From positions 2,369,631-2,433,630 of the forward strand of contig OX459108.1 of NCBI GenBank assembly GCA_949775045.1: DNA of 64,000 nucleotides. The letters run 5' to 3'. The translations under genes and the position numbers were made by a program. Below the pieces are notes generated by a model. The model was given only the letters and a program-made list of their open reading frames with translations, was not told the origin of the DNA and ran no database searches. This document shows, piece after piece, positions 13,546 through 24,847 of this stretch. This DNA comes from Metridium senile. Taxonomy: Eukaryota > Cnidaria > Anthozoa > Actiniaria > Metridiidae. The first letter of the stretch is position 1; each line of letters begins with the position of its first letter.

Positions 13546-13691
13546 TAGAGTAGACGCACTAAATCCGTGAAATATAATAAGTACTACATTAGCACTATTT
13601 CATAAAGAATCCTTTGTTTTCTATTGTTTTATTATCACTATTTAGTACTAAAAATTAGTATTTGTTTCACGGATTAAGTGCGTCTACTCTA
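13546..13691. mobile_element. TAGAGTAGACGC MITE, copy 4
   Basis: Same element in array unit 4, with identical ends and identical flanks. Confidence 0.85.
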
Positions 13692-13908
13692 ACTAATAGT
13701 CGCTAAATAAGAACAATTACACACTAACAATTAGATTTTGTTTCATGGTTCTAGTGCTTTCGCTCTATTTCATAATGCTTGTCCAAGAGCTTTACACTAA
13801 CAATTTAATGCTACGTAATGGAGCGTAAAGATGGTGGGCATAAAGATGACGTAAAACGTCTTAAAGCCACGTAAAGATAATCCTATAATCTTTTCATGAG
13901 TAAGTTAT

Positions 13909-15797
13909 AGTGAGAAACTATCACTCTAGGGTTGCGTGTGATTGATAATGGTTACGGCTTGTAAGTTAAACTATTTTGTTATTCCATTTCAACTATTGAA
14001 TTATTCAGTAAATGAGATCCAGTCTTGCTTTTTTGTTTCCAAAATTCTCGCCGAAAAACAACAATTAGACAAAAAGACACATTACTATTGATATATCACG
14101 GCACAAAATTTCAGATTTACGAAACTTTAAACTATGTGTAAAGGAGTGTAATTATAATATATATAACAACGTTATTAATAAGTAATTTAATTAATTTAAT
14201 TTCAGTTTATTTACACTACATATACACTATAATGTTACAAGAGATAATATAATTAAGTAAACAGATTATAGTTACAATCTTTGTAAACAGTTATTGAGTG
14301 AAAGTGTAGGGCAATTAAAGTAGCTCAGGCTTTCTAGTTAACCACCCTCCTAAATAATCTATTATATTAAAATCGTTGTGTGTCCCTACTCGCAATGTGA
14401 TTGGTTGAGAATCATCACGCATGCGCAGTTTAGTTAATGGCAAGGACAAAATCATTGACAAAAATATGCGAAGAAATGGGTAGACAGCGAAAACCATTCA
14501 AAATTGAATTAAAAGCAATTACAATATGTGTATTTAACTCAGAATCATACCATAAAACTATGTAATAACTTATGGCTAAATGGTGTTTGTAATAAAGGAA
14601 TATTTTCAAGGTTAATTAGTCGTCGACTTCACTTCAAATTTGATGCATTTTCTACTAAAAATACACACATGCAGTAAGGCACGCGTCTCGCCGAGAAATG
14701 CGTTTTTTAAAACACCATTTCGTAAAACAACAATATTTTTGCGAAAACAAGCTTAACTACAGTTTCAGGTAAACTGTTCCATTTGTCTATATGCCTGTGC
14801 CAAAAAGAGTATTTCATAATGGTTGCCCAAAAGCTTTACACTAACAATTTAATGCTACGTCATGGAGGGTACAGATGGTGGGCATGAAGATGACGTAAAA
14901 CGTCTTAAAGCCACATAAAGATAATCTTATAATCTTTTCATGAGTTAGTTATAGTGAGAAACTATCACTTATATTATTGTAAAAGAACAATTACAATCGA
15001 TTTTGTAAACTTTCAATTCAATATATAATTAACTATCGTTAGGCCTCGTCTACACGAATCCGATCCGGCTGAAACCGCATAGAAATATTTGCGTCCACAC
15101 GAATTCGCGTATCCGGAGGATTCAAGTAAAAGTATGCGGTTTCGGTGACCGGAATCAATGGATTCGTGTGGACGATAGGCCGATTCGCATCAAAAAGTAT
15201 GCGGTTTCAAAAGTATCCGGATCCGTGTAGACGGGGTCTAAGAGTGAATGGTGTGATCCCAGGTGTAATTGATGTACGGATGAGGCATGATCGTCTACGT
15301 TGGTGTAGTCTTGAGAAAGACTGATGGTTTTGATGTCTGACGTCTTGACAACCTGAGCGGAAGCCAACTTCAGAATAAAGAAAGCGAAAAGACAGTGATA
15401 GTATTTATATGTCTGGTTCAGTCGGTAATGTTGTTGTCAGTGCGTGGATGGGGGTAAGTCATTGTATTAGCGGAATGCTTGAAGTCGTTAATGAGTCTAT
15501 TGTAAGAACAACAACAGCTGAGCGTAAAGCTTTGTAAGATAACCGCTTACGTCGCATTACGATCGAGCGTAAAGTTGATGTAATGATGAACTTTACAAAG
15601 TTTATTAAAGATAAGCTTTACTATAGCATTACGACGACGTTAGTATGATAGTGGTCAGTTGTCAGTTTGGCTTGTAAGTCTGAATGGTTTTTCCACAGTG
15701 GTCCTAGATATCTCCGAATGGTCCTTACAAAAATTGCCGGCTTACCACACGAAGCCCGATTCTAGTTTTCGCTCGCTAGTTTTGCTAGTTCGATATA
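13909..15797. repeat. Array unit 5 (partial, terminal)
   Basis: Partial unit that leaves the repeat near 15797. The second Harbinger-like MITE is absent, with empty site TAA at 15535-15537. It shows more point changes than the inner units. Confidence 0.8.
15042..15238. mobile_element. Harbinger-like MITE, locus 1, unit 5
   Basis: Same 197 bp element in the last, partial unit. The locus 2 copy is absent here. Confidence 0.8.
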
Positions 15798-15880
15798 TAC
15801 GTGTGCATTCTAATCAAATAACAATCGAATGTTTCTAGACCCTGGGGTGCCTGTGGGTCTAGTAAACGTTTACTTTACAA

Positions 15881-16188
15881 TAAACACCCGCAGTTAAGAA
15901 CCTTTATTTTTTTTAAAGTCTGGCAAAAAAGGTTCTTGTATAAAGGGGTAGTTGTTGGTAGTTTAGGCAATAACTGGGCATTTTCTTGTAAAATTATATT
16001 ATTAATTTTTCCAATAAACTATGTCAAGTAACTTCTGGGTTGTTTATCCTGTAATTTGGCTGTAACCCACATATACGAACCTGCTTGATCCTGTTTGGCT
16101 AAACAGGTTCTTATATTAAGGGGTATTAAAATGGCCAATTTCTGCCAAGAGGTTCTTAATCCACTAGGTTCTTAACTGCGGGTGTTTA
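15881..16188. mobile_element. Inverted-repeat element, 308 bp
   Basis: The ends are TAAACACCCGCAGTTAAGAA and its complement, about 24 bp each with further partial match outside. Inside are further GGTTCTT/AAGAACC blocks. Only this copy has both ends. In cassettes B (to about 25352) and C (to about 36768) the right half is present but the left end is replaced by other sequence. No ORF of note. Confidence 0.65.
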
Positions 16189-17557
16189 CTGTAGTATAAA
16201 AAGACATACTGGAGGAACGAATCGTAGCTGTAATTGCAATGTGATAATTTATGATAATATAATAATCTGTGAATTTCTTATTTTCTTTATCATTTAAATG
16301 TCCAAAAAAGTTTTCATCTTTCATAATTACAGCTGCTAAACCAAGATAAAATAAACAAAAACCCATTACTTGTTTCGCGATGAAACTTCGCAAAGATTTT
16401 GAAACACAGTTTGCTGATTAGCTATGATTTTCTTTTGTTTGTAGTCGTTAAAATTCATTTAATTCTCTTTATATCAGAGTAAAACATCGAAATTAAAAAT
16501 ATACTATCTTATGAAATTTCAACTACCAAGAAGTTTTAAAACGGGAAAAACTAAAAGTTACCCCGATTAGTAACCTTGAAAAAGATTAGAAACCAATAAA
16601 AAAAGCTAACTTTTCATGTCAAAAACAATATTTCAAGGAGGTAAGCTGAGGTAAAACGACCGACAGCTTTTTAGAGCAAGAATTTTAAGTATTAGATTGA
16701 ATTGGAAACGTCAAACTAAAGAATAAACTCCAAAGATGAAGTGTTTTGTTTCATGTGACACTGCATGGTGTATGTTTTTGAGCTTGAAGTCTTGAAGTCA
16801 CATTTCAACTTGTATTGTCTTACCTTGGGTATACCATTTCCCTTTTAGTTTTAGGGTCTTCAAAAACTGTTATGAAATTATAGTATTGCATTTTTTCGTT
16901 TTGAGTGTATCCGTCTTAGATAGGTTTATCACATCCCTGTATTCACAAAATCTCCCACTCTAGCAAATGTCGATCTAACCAGGTTGAAATATGCCCTCAG
17001 TGTCTACTTCGATACATAACAGTATTACAAAAGTGATCATAACAATAACATTGCACAATAGGCGACGTGCACTAGTGCTATTTTATAAAACAAAGCATGA
17101 TGGAAACTGAGTCCTTGGGTTTTATTTTTATATTTTATTGTTTGAAAACTATTCAAGTTTCAATGTCTGAAACATGCCAAAACGACATTAATCAGCTTTG
17201 AGAAAAATTATTTCCAAAACGAAAAAGCCAACTAATATAAAAATTTGAGGGACTGTCTTTCAAAACAATATTTGGTCAGTCTTCAGTATAACCGTATCAT
17301 TTCTAGTTTTGCAATCAAGTAAAATATCTACATGCAAACGACCTTATTAAAAATATCAACTCCAAAAATTTGAAAAAAATTGCTTTAAAATCGAGGCTAC
17401 AAATTAAAAATTGATATTTGATAAATGTGAAAAACACATTTGTTAAGCTTTACAAATTAAAAATGTCTATATCAGATCTAGAAAAAATTCAAATGTTACG
17501 TTTAGAACGTAAATATCTGTAAATATGCTGATAATTAATATATACACTTACTTGCAG

Positions 17558-17759
17558 TAAGGTTGTCATACAAAATAAAACATTTGTCACATAGAAAATA
17601 GAACATTTGTGACTTAGTGCGTAAGGAATTAATTAAAAGACAAAAGAGAGAGTTCAGCTTGAGTGATCTTCTTTTGTCTTCTAATCAATTCCTATCGTAC
17701 TAAATCACAAATGTTCTATTTTCTTTATAACAAATGTATATTTTTGTATGACAACCTTA
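17558..17759. mobile_element. TAAGGTTG-type MITE in cassette A
   Basis: 202 bp copy. Here the inverted repeat extends outwards: TACACTTACTTGCAG lies before the left end and CTGCAAGTAGGTGTA after the right end, giving roughly 32 bp of nearly perfect terminal repeat. The array copies have lost this left extension. Confidence 0.8.
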
Positions 17760-18188
17760 CTGCAAGTAGGTGTATGTGTGTATTTAAGGAAGCATTAGCC
17801 ATCAAGTTCCCCTATAGAAACTGAAATAATGTAACAGCTCTAAATTCATAAAACTTAAAGAAAAAGTCAGCGAAAAATATAATTAATAGCGGGCAAAGGA
17901 AAATCACTCTAATGCCATTGTTCAAATCCTTTTATTTCACCAGTCACTTCACAAGGTCACAAAAAATAATTTATGTAGAAATAATAAGCACGCAATGTTT
18001 CCCGATCTCTATGCTCTCAAAGCAACTTCAAATCTATATATGTTCGGTCATTATTTCGTTCGAAACCTCACAATTACTTTGTTGAGACTGCCTCACATTG
18101 CGACACAACTAAAATAAACTAGTGAAAAAGAAAGAAAATTAGCAAAAATATCAACAAGACCACCATGACACTGAAGTTTTGTGATGCA

Positions 18189-18230
18189 TTTTTATTCCAT
18201 GGCATATATTATTTATTTATTTATTTAGCC
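18189..18230 (-). promoter_or_regulatory. Candidate poly(A) signals of DM9 copy A
   Basis: On the minus strand, about 95-140 bases after the stop codon, there is a run of overlapping AATAAA hexamers (TTATTTATTTATTTATTT on the plus strand, near 18211-18228) and another AATAAA near 18190. The same arrangement follows the stop in copies B, C and D. Confidence 0.55.
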
Positions 18231-18325
18231 CTTACAAACTTACTTCTCACATTACTTTAAATGTTATAATTGCCGATTAATCATCGTTGTGTTTCCATGG
18301 TATTTAACCTCGTGATCATGTCACT

Positions 18326-21215
18326 TCACTGCTCAATTATGGGAGCTCGCTTCAGGGGTGTAACACCTGGCAAATCAGGGTATTCAAAGCGAGAGGAGAA
18401 CCCCCTCTTTCGCTCTGGGTTAGGGTGTTCAACCAGCACCCACCATTCTCTTTCGTAATACTCCTTGCCACCGTAACCGATGTGTGCTCCTCCTTGAGAG
18501 TAAGACGCTTTACCTGGGATCATGTGACCATCTGAGTAAAGGAACCTGGCCACATAGAGGGGACTGCCTACAAAATGCAACGGATTGTTGATGGGTTAGC
18601 AAATATATACGGAATTATATCAGTCTGCTAATGTGTCTATAAAATTGTACAACAGAGCAGCACCAGTTCCATGTTTTATTTCTATCACTCTGCTCACATC
18701 TATCCATATCCATAACATCTATGTAAAGACTTGCCATTCATCCGTTTAACATTTTACACTTGACCGAGAATGAGCGTTTGGTCTGGTTTGTGTACTTACC
18801 ATTATCAGTACCTCCACGCACAGCATTAGCAGGGGGAGTACCTCCACTGCTCTTTTTCCATTCCAAATGCGATCTCCATCCAGGGTTAGTGAGGATCTGG
18901 TAGTTGTTATTAGAGTGCTCCCATCCTCCCCAAGATGCGTGGGCCTTTCCGGAAACATCCATTTTTCCAGGAGTTTGGCCAGAGCTTAGTTGAATTCTGG
19001 CCACGTACAGAACCTGCAAAAGTGTGTGTATACTAAAAGGTTAAAATACATAATTTTATGTAGTATAGCAGGCTCTCATTACTAATTTACAAAAATATTT
19101 ACAATAAAATAATATATCGCGTCATGATATATTTGCAAAGTGACTCTCGCGTGTGGGATTCTTACAAAACCTGACAAAATACGAGGTCACATCTTCTCGA
19201 TTATCGCTCTTCTTGTAATCTAAGTAGAGGACGCCTAGCTAGTAAGACACATAATATATCGACAGAATTACTGAGACGTGAATATTTTCAGTGTAAAACA
19301 GCCTGGAATTGAACTAAAATCAGGAAATGAGTCGTGCTTAAAATCAGTCCAAATCAGTCAGATCCACACACTTGAACAAAGTCAAATCTAAAAACATTTT
19401 TATTCAAGTCAGCTTTTAATGGTCATTAATATATATATTTATCATATTCTATACATATCATATATTTTTGTTTTTGGAATTTTTTTTTTATTCTACCTTG
19501 TAATTATAAATGTAAATATTTCTAAATATTAGCTAATTGATTAATTAATTAATTAATCTATTTTTAACATATTTAATTCATTTTAAACGTATTTGTAAGA
19601 GCTTCGAGACTTTGTATAAAACTCTAAATAAAGTTATTATTATTAATAGACTATTTTCGAATTCTCGGTTTTCTAGTTAAAGTTAAGAATGCACTTTGAA
19701 ATTCCACGGACCTTCACTGAAACACATTAAATATTCTAAACAAAATCGATCGAAGCTAACCCTGAGAAACTCGAAACTGGAGTACTGGATAACGGCGCGC
19801 GGCTAATTCGGTGTGCATAACCAAATGTTATTCAGTTACTTGCTCAACGACCGGCAGAGGACAAGTCCTGTGAAACCTAGAATTCCTAGCGTTTTGGTGA
19901 AACCAGACGTTTTGGAATCTAGGCGCGCGATGCATTGTTTGTGACAGCGAATATTTCTAAGTATTTTCTATTTTTTATTTTGAAAACGAAATACTTCCAC
20001 CAACAACGTCAAAATATGATTTTTCTTAAAGCCGATATTTAGTTACGTTGAGGTTGGCTTATTCGATTGGATTATTTCAATATTTTCAAATTATTGAATA
20101 ACCTTACCTCTCCGGGATAGTCTTCCCCTCCGGCTACAGCATACGCGGGTACATGGCCGTTTGAAGCGCTTTCCCACTTCAAATTGGAAGCTGCGGTCTG
20201 TTATAATAATAAATAAATAAATTGGTCACAAAATCCTGATAAACGTTCTGAGTGGATGAGAATTACATCATATACCTCCTATACACTTGAAAACATGAAC
20301 CAAATCAATTTGTTCACACTTTAAGGACGTGACTGACTACTTTAACAAAAAGTAATTAGAAAACTTTCTAGAAATCTGTTTTATACAGAATTTAATGCTG
20401 ATTCGAAAATGAAAAGAAAAATGAGTTGTCCCGAGCTCGTTTTCGGGATCTTTAATTTTGAATATGACCATCTTGACAAGTTTTCGAGAGATAAATTGCG
20501 CAAAACAAACTTCATAACTCAGTGAAAAACTAAAAAAGGTATGGAAGTAATTTTCTCAGGATACCTACTTTAAACAATATTTTCAATAACTAACTTAAGT
20601 TATCTGAAGAAAGTTTTGAAAATAGGCTCAAAATTCAGCATTTTGTTCAAGTTCAAAACGTGTATGGTTCCCTAATAATATTTTGAAGCTAAAGTTCAGC
20701 AGTTCTGAGCATTTGTTTTTTTTCGTGCACGCATACAAATCAAACGTTGCAAAGTAGTTAGTCACCTTGAGGACAAAATAAATGGCTTTGTATAACATAT
20801 TTAGAAAACAACAAAGTAATATACAAGTAAAATAAAAACAAGAGAAGGGAGATAGAGAAATGAAAACGATAGACGGGCGCCAGATGAAAACAACTGAAAG
20901 GAGATTGTACAGAAGAGAAGAGGAGGAAAGGGAAAATAATAGATTAGGGAAAAAGGAGAAAAGAGAAGAAAAGAGAAGCGAAAAGAACTCGTAGAGAAGA
21001 CAAACATCTGAAGAGAAAATAGAAGAGAGACAAATGAAAACAAAACTAGAAACCGAGATGAAACAGTGCAAACAAAAACAAGGGAGGAAATGAAAAGAAA
21101 GGAGTGAATATAGAAAACAGGAGGAAAGGAAAAATGCAATCCTATGAAAAGATGTACTTACCGCAGTTGCTATCAGCAAGACCACTGCCAGCAGAATTAT
21201 CGAAAAACGTCCCAT
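18326..21215 (-). CDS. Secreted two-repeat DM9 protein, copy A (4 exons)
   Basis: Exons on the minus strand: 21162-21215, 20108-20197, 18800-19013 and 18326-18567, joined by GT-AG introns in phases 0, 0 and 1. The 600-base coding sequence gives 199 residues. Residues 1-18 are a hydrophobic signal peptide ending LLIATA. Two DM9 (DUF3421) repeats follow: repeat 1 has LKWESAS, YAVAGGED, LYVARIQ and HASWGGWE; repeat 2 has LEWKKSSGG, NAVRGGTDNG, LYVARFLYSDG, IPGK and IGYGGKEYY. A 31-residue tail ends RAPIIEQ. DM9 proteins include soluble lectin-like immune proteins, such as a mannose-binding oyster lectin; a carbohydrate-binding secreted role is inferred. No pore-forming domain of the natterin type is present. 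Copies B, C and D are paralogues. Confidence 0.88.
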
Positions 21216-21690
21216 GTCTCTAAACTGATAACAATTAAGGTAGAAGAGATTATTTTTAGTATAATGAAAAAAGAAGGATAACAGATATTCTTCCTAAAGA
21301 GAACGTCATGTTTAGTCAGTATCACTCAACCAGAAACATCAAATACAAAAGGAAACAATACCTCATTACAACTTTACTGTCTTTTATAGTAACTAATAGT
21401 CGCTAAATAAGAACAATTACACACTAACAATTTGATTTTGTTTCATGGTTCTAGTGCTTTCGCTCTATTTCATAATGCTTGTCCAAAAGCTTTACACTAA
21501 CAATTTAATGCTACGTAATGGAGCGTAAAGATGGTGGGCATAAAGATGACGTAAAACGTCTTAAAGCCACGTAAAGATAATCTTATAATCTTTTCATGAG
21601 TTAGTTATAGTGAGAACTATCACTTTTATTATTGTAAAATAACAATTACAATCGATTTTGTAAACTTTCAATTCAATATATAATTAAGAG

Positions 21691-22334
21691 TGTGTCCGTG
21701 ATAGGACCAGGCAGTAGGTGCTACATGGGGGTTCACCAATTTTGCTCAAACTTGGTACAGTTGTAGGTCCTAGTAAGTTATTTATTATCCCAGAAACTCA
21801 GCTGGATCTGTCACTTTGGTGTGAAGTTAGACCACCCCCCCTTAAAATACCCATTTTGCCTCGAAAATCAGCAAAAATATAGCTAATTTTAATGAAACAG
21901 AAAACCTTTAATATTGATGACATTGATGTAAAACTTGTTTCCCTATGAGGTACAGATGCCAGTAAGTGTTTCCAAGCAAGGAGGTACTTTTTTCTTTTAA
22001 GCCGTTTCCATGGCAACAATTTGTTTCGGAGCAAAAATTGCCAATTTTGAACTTACTGTAATATCTATAGGTTTAAAAATTAATTAACAAGAAGAAAATC
22101 TGCGCGCACTTATTAACCTTAACTTATATGACGGGTTTGCTCAACCCTACTATGTCAATATTCATAAAATTTGAAAAGATTCATGCCCGCAAAAAAACTG
22201 GTTGAAATCCTTCCAATAGCATTAAATTGGCTTCTAATAACCAGGTTGAGTCTTTATTATGCTTAATGTATCGTAATTTCAAGGATATTAAAATTTATTC
22301 AAAGCAGATATTTCTGTGACGACATATGGAATGT
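21691..22334. other. Intergenic, no gene seen
   Basis: The sequence leaves the cassette homology at about 21690. Nothing here matches other parts of the window. A 78-codon minus-strand ORF (21798-22034) lacks recognisable motifs and is not supported. Confidence 0.5.
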
Positions 22335-22566
22335 AGTCGTACCTATTATCGCGCACATCCTATTATCGTACTTTTCGTAGAAAATAATATATATCTTCTG
22401 TTCTGCGTAAAACTCGATTGAAAATATGAAACAAAAGAGTTAGTTGCAACAGAATAAACAGCGATTATTGTTTTAATTAATTTTGAAACAGTTTTTAGAA
22501 GATATATATTAATTTTTTTACGAACTGAGCATGATAATATAATGTGCGCGATAATAGGTACGACTT
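22335..22566. mobile_element. MITE with 24 bp inverted ends
   Basis: About 232 bp between AGTCGTACCTATTATCGCGC and its complement, with further inverted similarity inside (the ATATATATCTTC region against GAAGATATATAT). Target duplication could not be settled because the flanks differ. No coding capacity. Confidence 0.65.
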
Positions 22567-22899
22567 GTTTATAAGCACTTAATTCGTCATGCTTTGACTG
22601 CTTTATTTACCTTTCATTTTAATAATTTTAAATCGTGTTCAGTAAGCTGGGTTGTTCGACGGGATAACTTAGTAAAATCAGAAGGTAGTAAAATTCAGTT
22701 AGCTGAAGCAAATTGCTTGTGTTTTGGGTTTATATCGTGAAGAATTCCTTTGTCAGACAGCATGCCATGATGATATTCAATCGTAGTCATATAAGACTTC
22801 GTTTTGATATGATAACTTGTTGAAAGCTTTTGTACCATTGTAATCAGGAATACGATAAAGTCGATAAAAAACTTTCTTGTAGCTGGTCTGAATATCTTA

Positions 22900-23470
22900 C
22901 TGCAATTTTCACAAACATGCGAACTCCAACGCTAAAATACCGAACTCGTTTTATGAGTTTTCGCTTCCGTCAATCAAACTTCCGACCTTTCCCGGATGCT
23001 TTCCGTAGTAACGACATTCAATATGGGGGAATTTGAAAGATTTTGCGACGATTTTGAAGACTTTTTTAGAGGAAATAATAGCTGCGAATCGAAACGACTC
23101 CTATTTAGAGGAGACTCAAATCGTTTGAAGTTCGATTGAAGTGAAGTGTAAATTCCACAACAAAAGTAATGATCGAACACGTTTGTTTTAGACATTCCAC
23201 TCACTTAGAAGTATTATGATACTTACTTGCTCTCCCTCTTCATCGACGATTAAACATGTTAAAGTCTCCTCTAAATGTAGGAGTTTCACGGCTTTTAATT
23301 TCTCTGAGGATTCTTCAACATCATGAACAAACCTTTTATAAACTCGGCCATATTGAATGTCGATACTTCGGAAAGCAGTCGGGAAATATCGGGCGTTTGA
23401 TTGACGGAAGCAAAAACTAAACGAGTTCAGTATTTGAGCCTTGGAGTTCGCATGTTTGTGAAAGTCGCAG
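22900..23470. mobile_element. TA-flanked foldback element, copy 1 (571 bp)
   Basis: The ends are CTGCAATTTTCACAAACATG on the left and the complement of CTGCGACTTTCACAAACATG on the right, both bordered by TA. Inverted similarity continues inwards for about 200 bp, including ATTCAATATGG on both strands. A second copy at 56415-56989 has a clear TA duplication with an empty site. A 76-codon minus ORF inside is shared by both copies but overlaps the inverted arms, so it is not taken as a gene. Confidence 0.85.
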
Positions 23471-23472
23471 TA

Positions 23473-24127
23473 AATGTATTATTTCAGTGTGTTCAAGTAA
23501 CGCAAATTACGGGACTCAATGGTTTCGAAATCGAAGGGGGAGGGGTGATGACATAATCCATTTAAACCTGCTCAATGTTTTTTCAGTATGGATTCAGTAT
23601 GGTTCATTTGCGGGCCGGTTCTGGGTTCATTTGCGGGCCTGGAATCATTTAGGACCATTTAGCAAGCTTTATCACGATATTACTGAAAGAAGACTATTTA
23701 AAATGTACAAAAATATCGTTATTGTTTAGTACTCCCTTACTTACCGATCTTTTCGTAGCAAAGTTTTGCAAGGCGTGTAGTTTATCGATAGAGCGCAAAG
23801 TCGAAGTGATAGCTTTGTGTGCAAAAGGGTTGGACTTTACCAGTAGAAAGCTGCGTTTTTATTGGCCCCATTAGACAGCACCGCTATTGTTTGGTTAGGT
23901 TTAGGGCAATTGTTTGGAAAGACTCTATTGTTTTTCAAACCAATCCTAAACGATGTTCCGAGTCGGTGAAGACTCGCCCGTGCAAAACCTTGAAAAGGGG
24001 CGTTCTGAAGTGTATGACGCTTCTTATTAAAAGTGGCGTAACAAAAGCTCCACCAAAGTCATTCGAATTTCGAAGTTATGCCCGAAGTTATAAATCTTAG
24101 AACAATGATGGTTTTGTTAATGACTTA
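23473..24127. other. Intergenic, no gene seen
   Basis: Unique in this window. Short direct repeats of TTCATTTGCGGGCC occur near 23603-23640. ORFs of 80 and 93 codons have no recognisable motif, no matching splice signals and no second copy, and are not supported. Confidence 0.45.
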
Positions 24128-24847
24128 AAACAAGTTCCATGGTCCATTGTAGACAGTGTTAGTGAAATCGATGATTGTGTATTCCTTTGGGAACGTCTCT
24201 TCTCGGGCGTAGCAGATTTGCATGCTCCAAATGGTCTTAAATTGGCAAAATAGGCATACATATGAATTAAGTAGTGTCTTAGATATCTCTGATTGGTTGG
24301 TTATTGCATCTCATGGGAATACGTCTTCTATCTAATCTCGAGCACAAGTTAGCCGAATTCAATGCATTATTGCCCTTTTGTTCGTTTGTTCGTTTAATCC
24401 TATCTTTTGTTTGATGCCTACGGCCCCTCGGGCTTTATACGGCTTATTGCCTCCGTTCTCGGTATTTATCTCTTACATATAAAAATATTTTGACGAGGAA
24501 TTATTATTTATTCAGGCCATGCTGGCAAAATTCGATCGCTAATATTGTGGTTAAACTTTTGCCAGGCATCAAACAAAAGATAGGATTAAACGAACAAAAG
24601 GGCAATAATGCATTGAATTCGGCTAACTTGTGCTCGAGATTAGATAGAAGACGTATTCCCATGAGATGCAATAACCAACCAATCAGAGATATCTAAGACA
24701 CTACTTAATTCATATGTATGCCTATTTTGCCAATTTAAGACCATTTGGAGCATGCAAATCTGCTACGCCCGAGAAGAGACGTTCCCAAAGGAATACACAA
24801 TCATCGATTTCACTAACACTGTCTACAATGGACCATGGAACTTGTTT
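24128..24847. repeat. Near-perfect 284 bp inverted repeat (palindrome)
   Basis: The left arm 24128-24419 and right arm 24564-24847 are complementary over their whole length. The only difference I can find is an 8 bp duplication (GTTCGTTTGTTCGTTT against GTTCGTTT) in the left arm. The spacer is 144 bp. Arms begin AAACAAGTTCCATGGTCCAT. It is either a very young foldback element or a recent inverted duplication. The 68-codon and 63-codon ORFs of this stretch lie in the arms and are not genes. Confidence 0.9.

Larger units (their letters stand above)
10466..13908. repeat. Array unit 4
   Basis: Full-type unit of 3443 bp, nearly identical to unit 3. It differs by small changes such as an extra ACGT near 12370 and a shorter GA run in the TAAGGTTG MITE. 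Confidence 0.85.
812..15797. repeat. Array of a 3.44 kb tandem unit
   Basis: Using AGTGAGAAACTATCACTCTA as marker, units begin at 1441, 3603, 7021, 10466 and 13909, so spacings are 2162, 3418, 3445 and 3443 bp. A half unit precedes them (812-1440) and the last unit stops near 15797. Bases 812 to about 2537 match 6392-8117 at a constant offset of 5580 with almost no differences. The inner units are nearly identical and the edge units differ, which is typical of unequal exchange. No gene is supported; small ORFs of 60, 70, 78 and 96 codons recur only because the unit recurs. Short motifs such as GACGTAAAACGTCTTAAAG are repeated within each unit. Confidence 0.9.
15969..21690. repeat. Segmental duplication cassette A (carries DM9 copy A)
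   Basis: This block aligns almost line by line with 25138-30960 and, with indels, with 36548-41008. Homology covers the 3' flank, all exons and introns of the DM9 gene and the 5' flank, so whole gene cassettes were duplicated. Between 16189 and 17557 there is no supported gene; a 73-codon ORF at 16172-16393 recurs in cassette B but decays in C and at 42280-42400, so it is not treated as coding. Confidence 0.85.

Noticed and set aside
812..15797. CRISPR array
   Set aside because: The repeated units are kilobases long with no spacer pattern, in a eukaryotic setting.
16172..16393. 73-codon ORF shared with 25345-25566
   Set aside because: Shared through segmental duplication; other copies (36770-36990, 42280-42400) carry indels and there is no known motif.
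20628..21215. 195-codon minus ORF continuing from the DM9-A signal peptide
   Set aside because: After 18 codons it runs through a good donor site into purine-rich intron sequence, giving a Ser/Phe/Leu-rich translation; copies B and D show the same artefact at 30066-30518 and 58072-58419.
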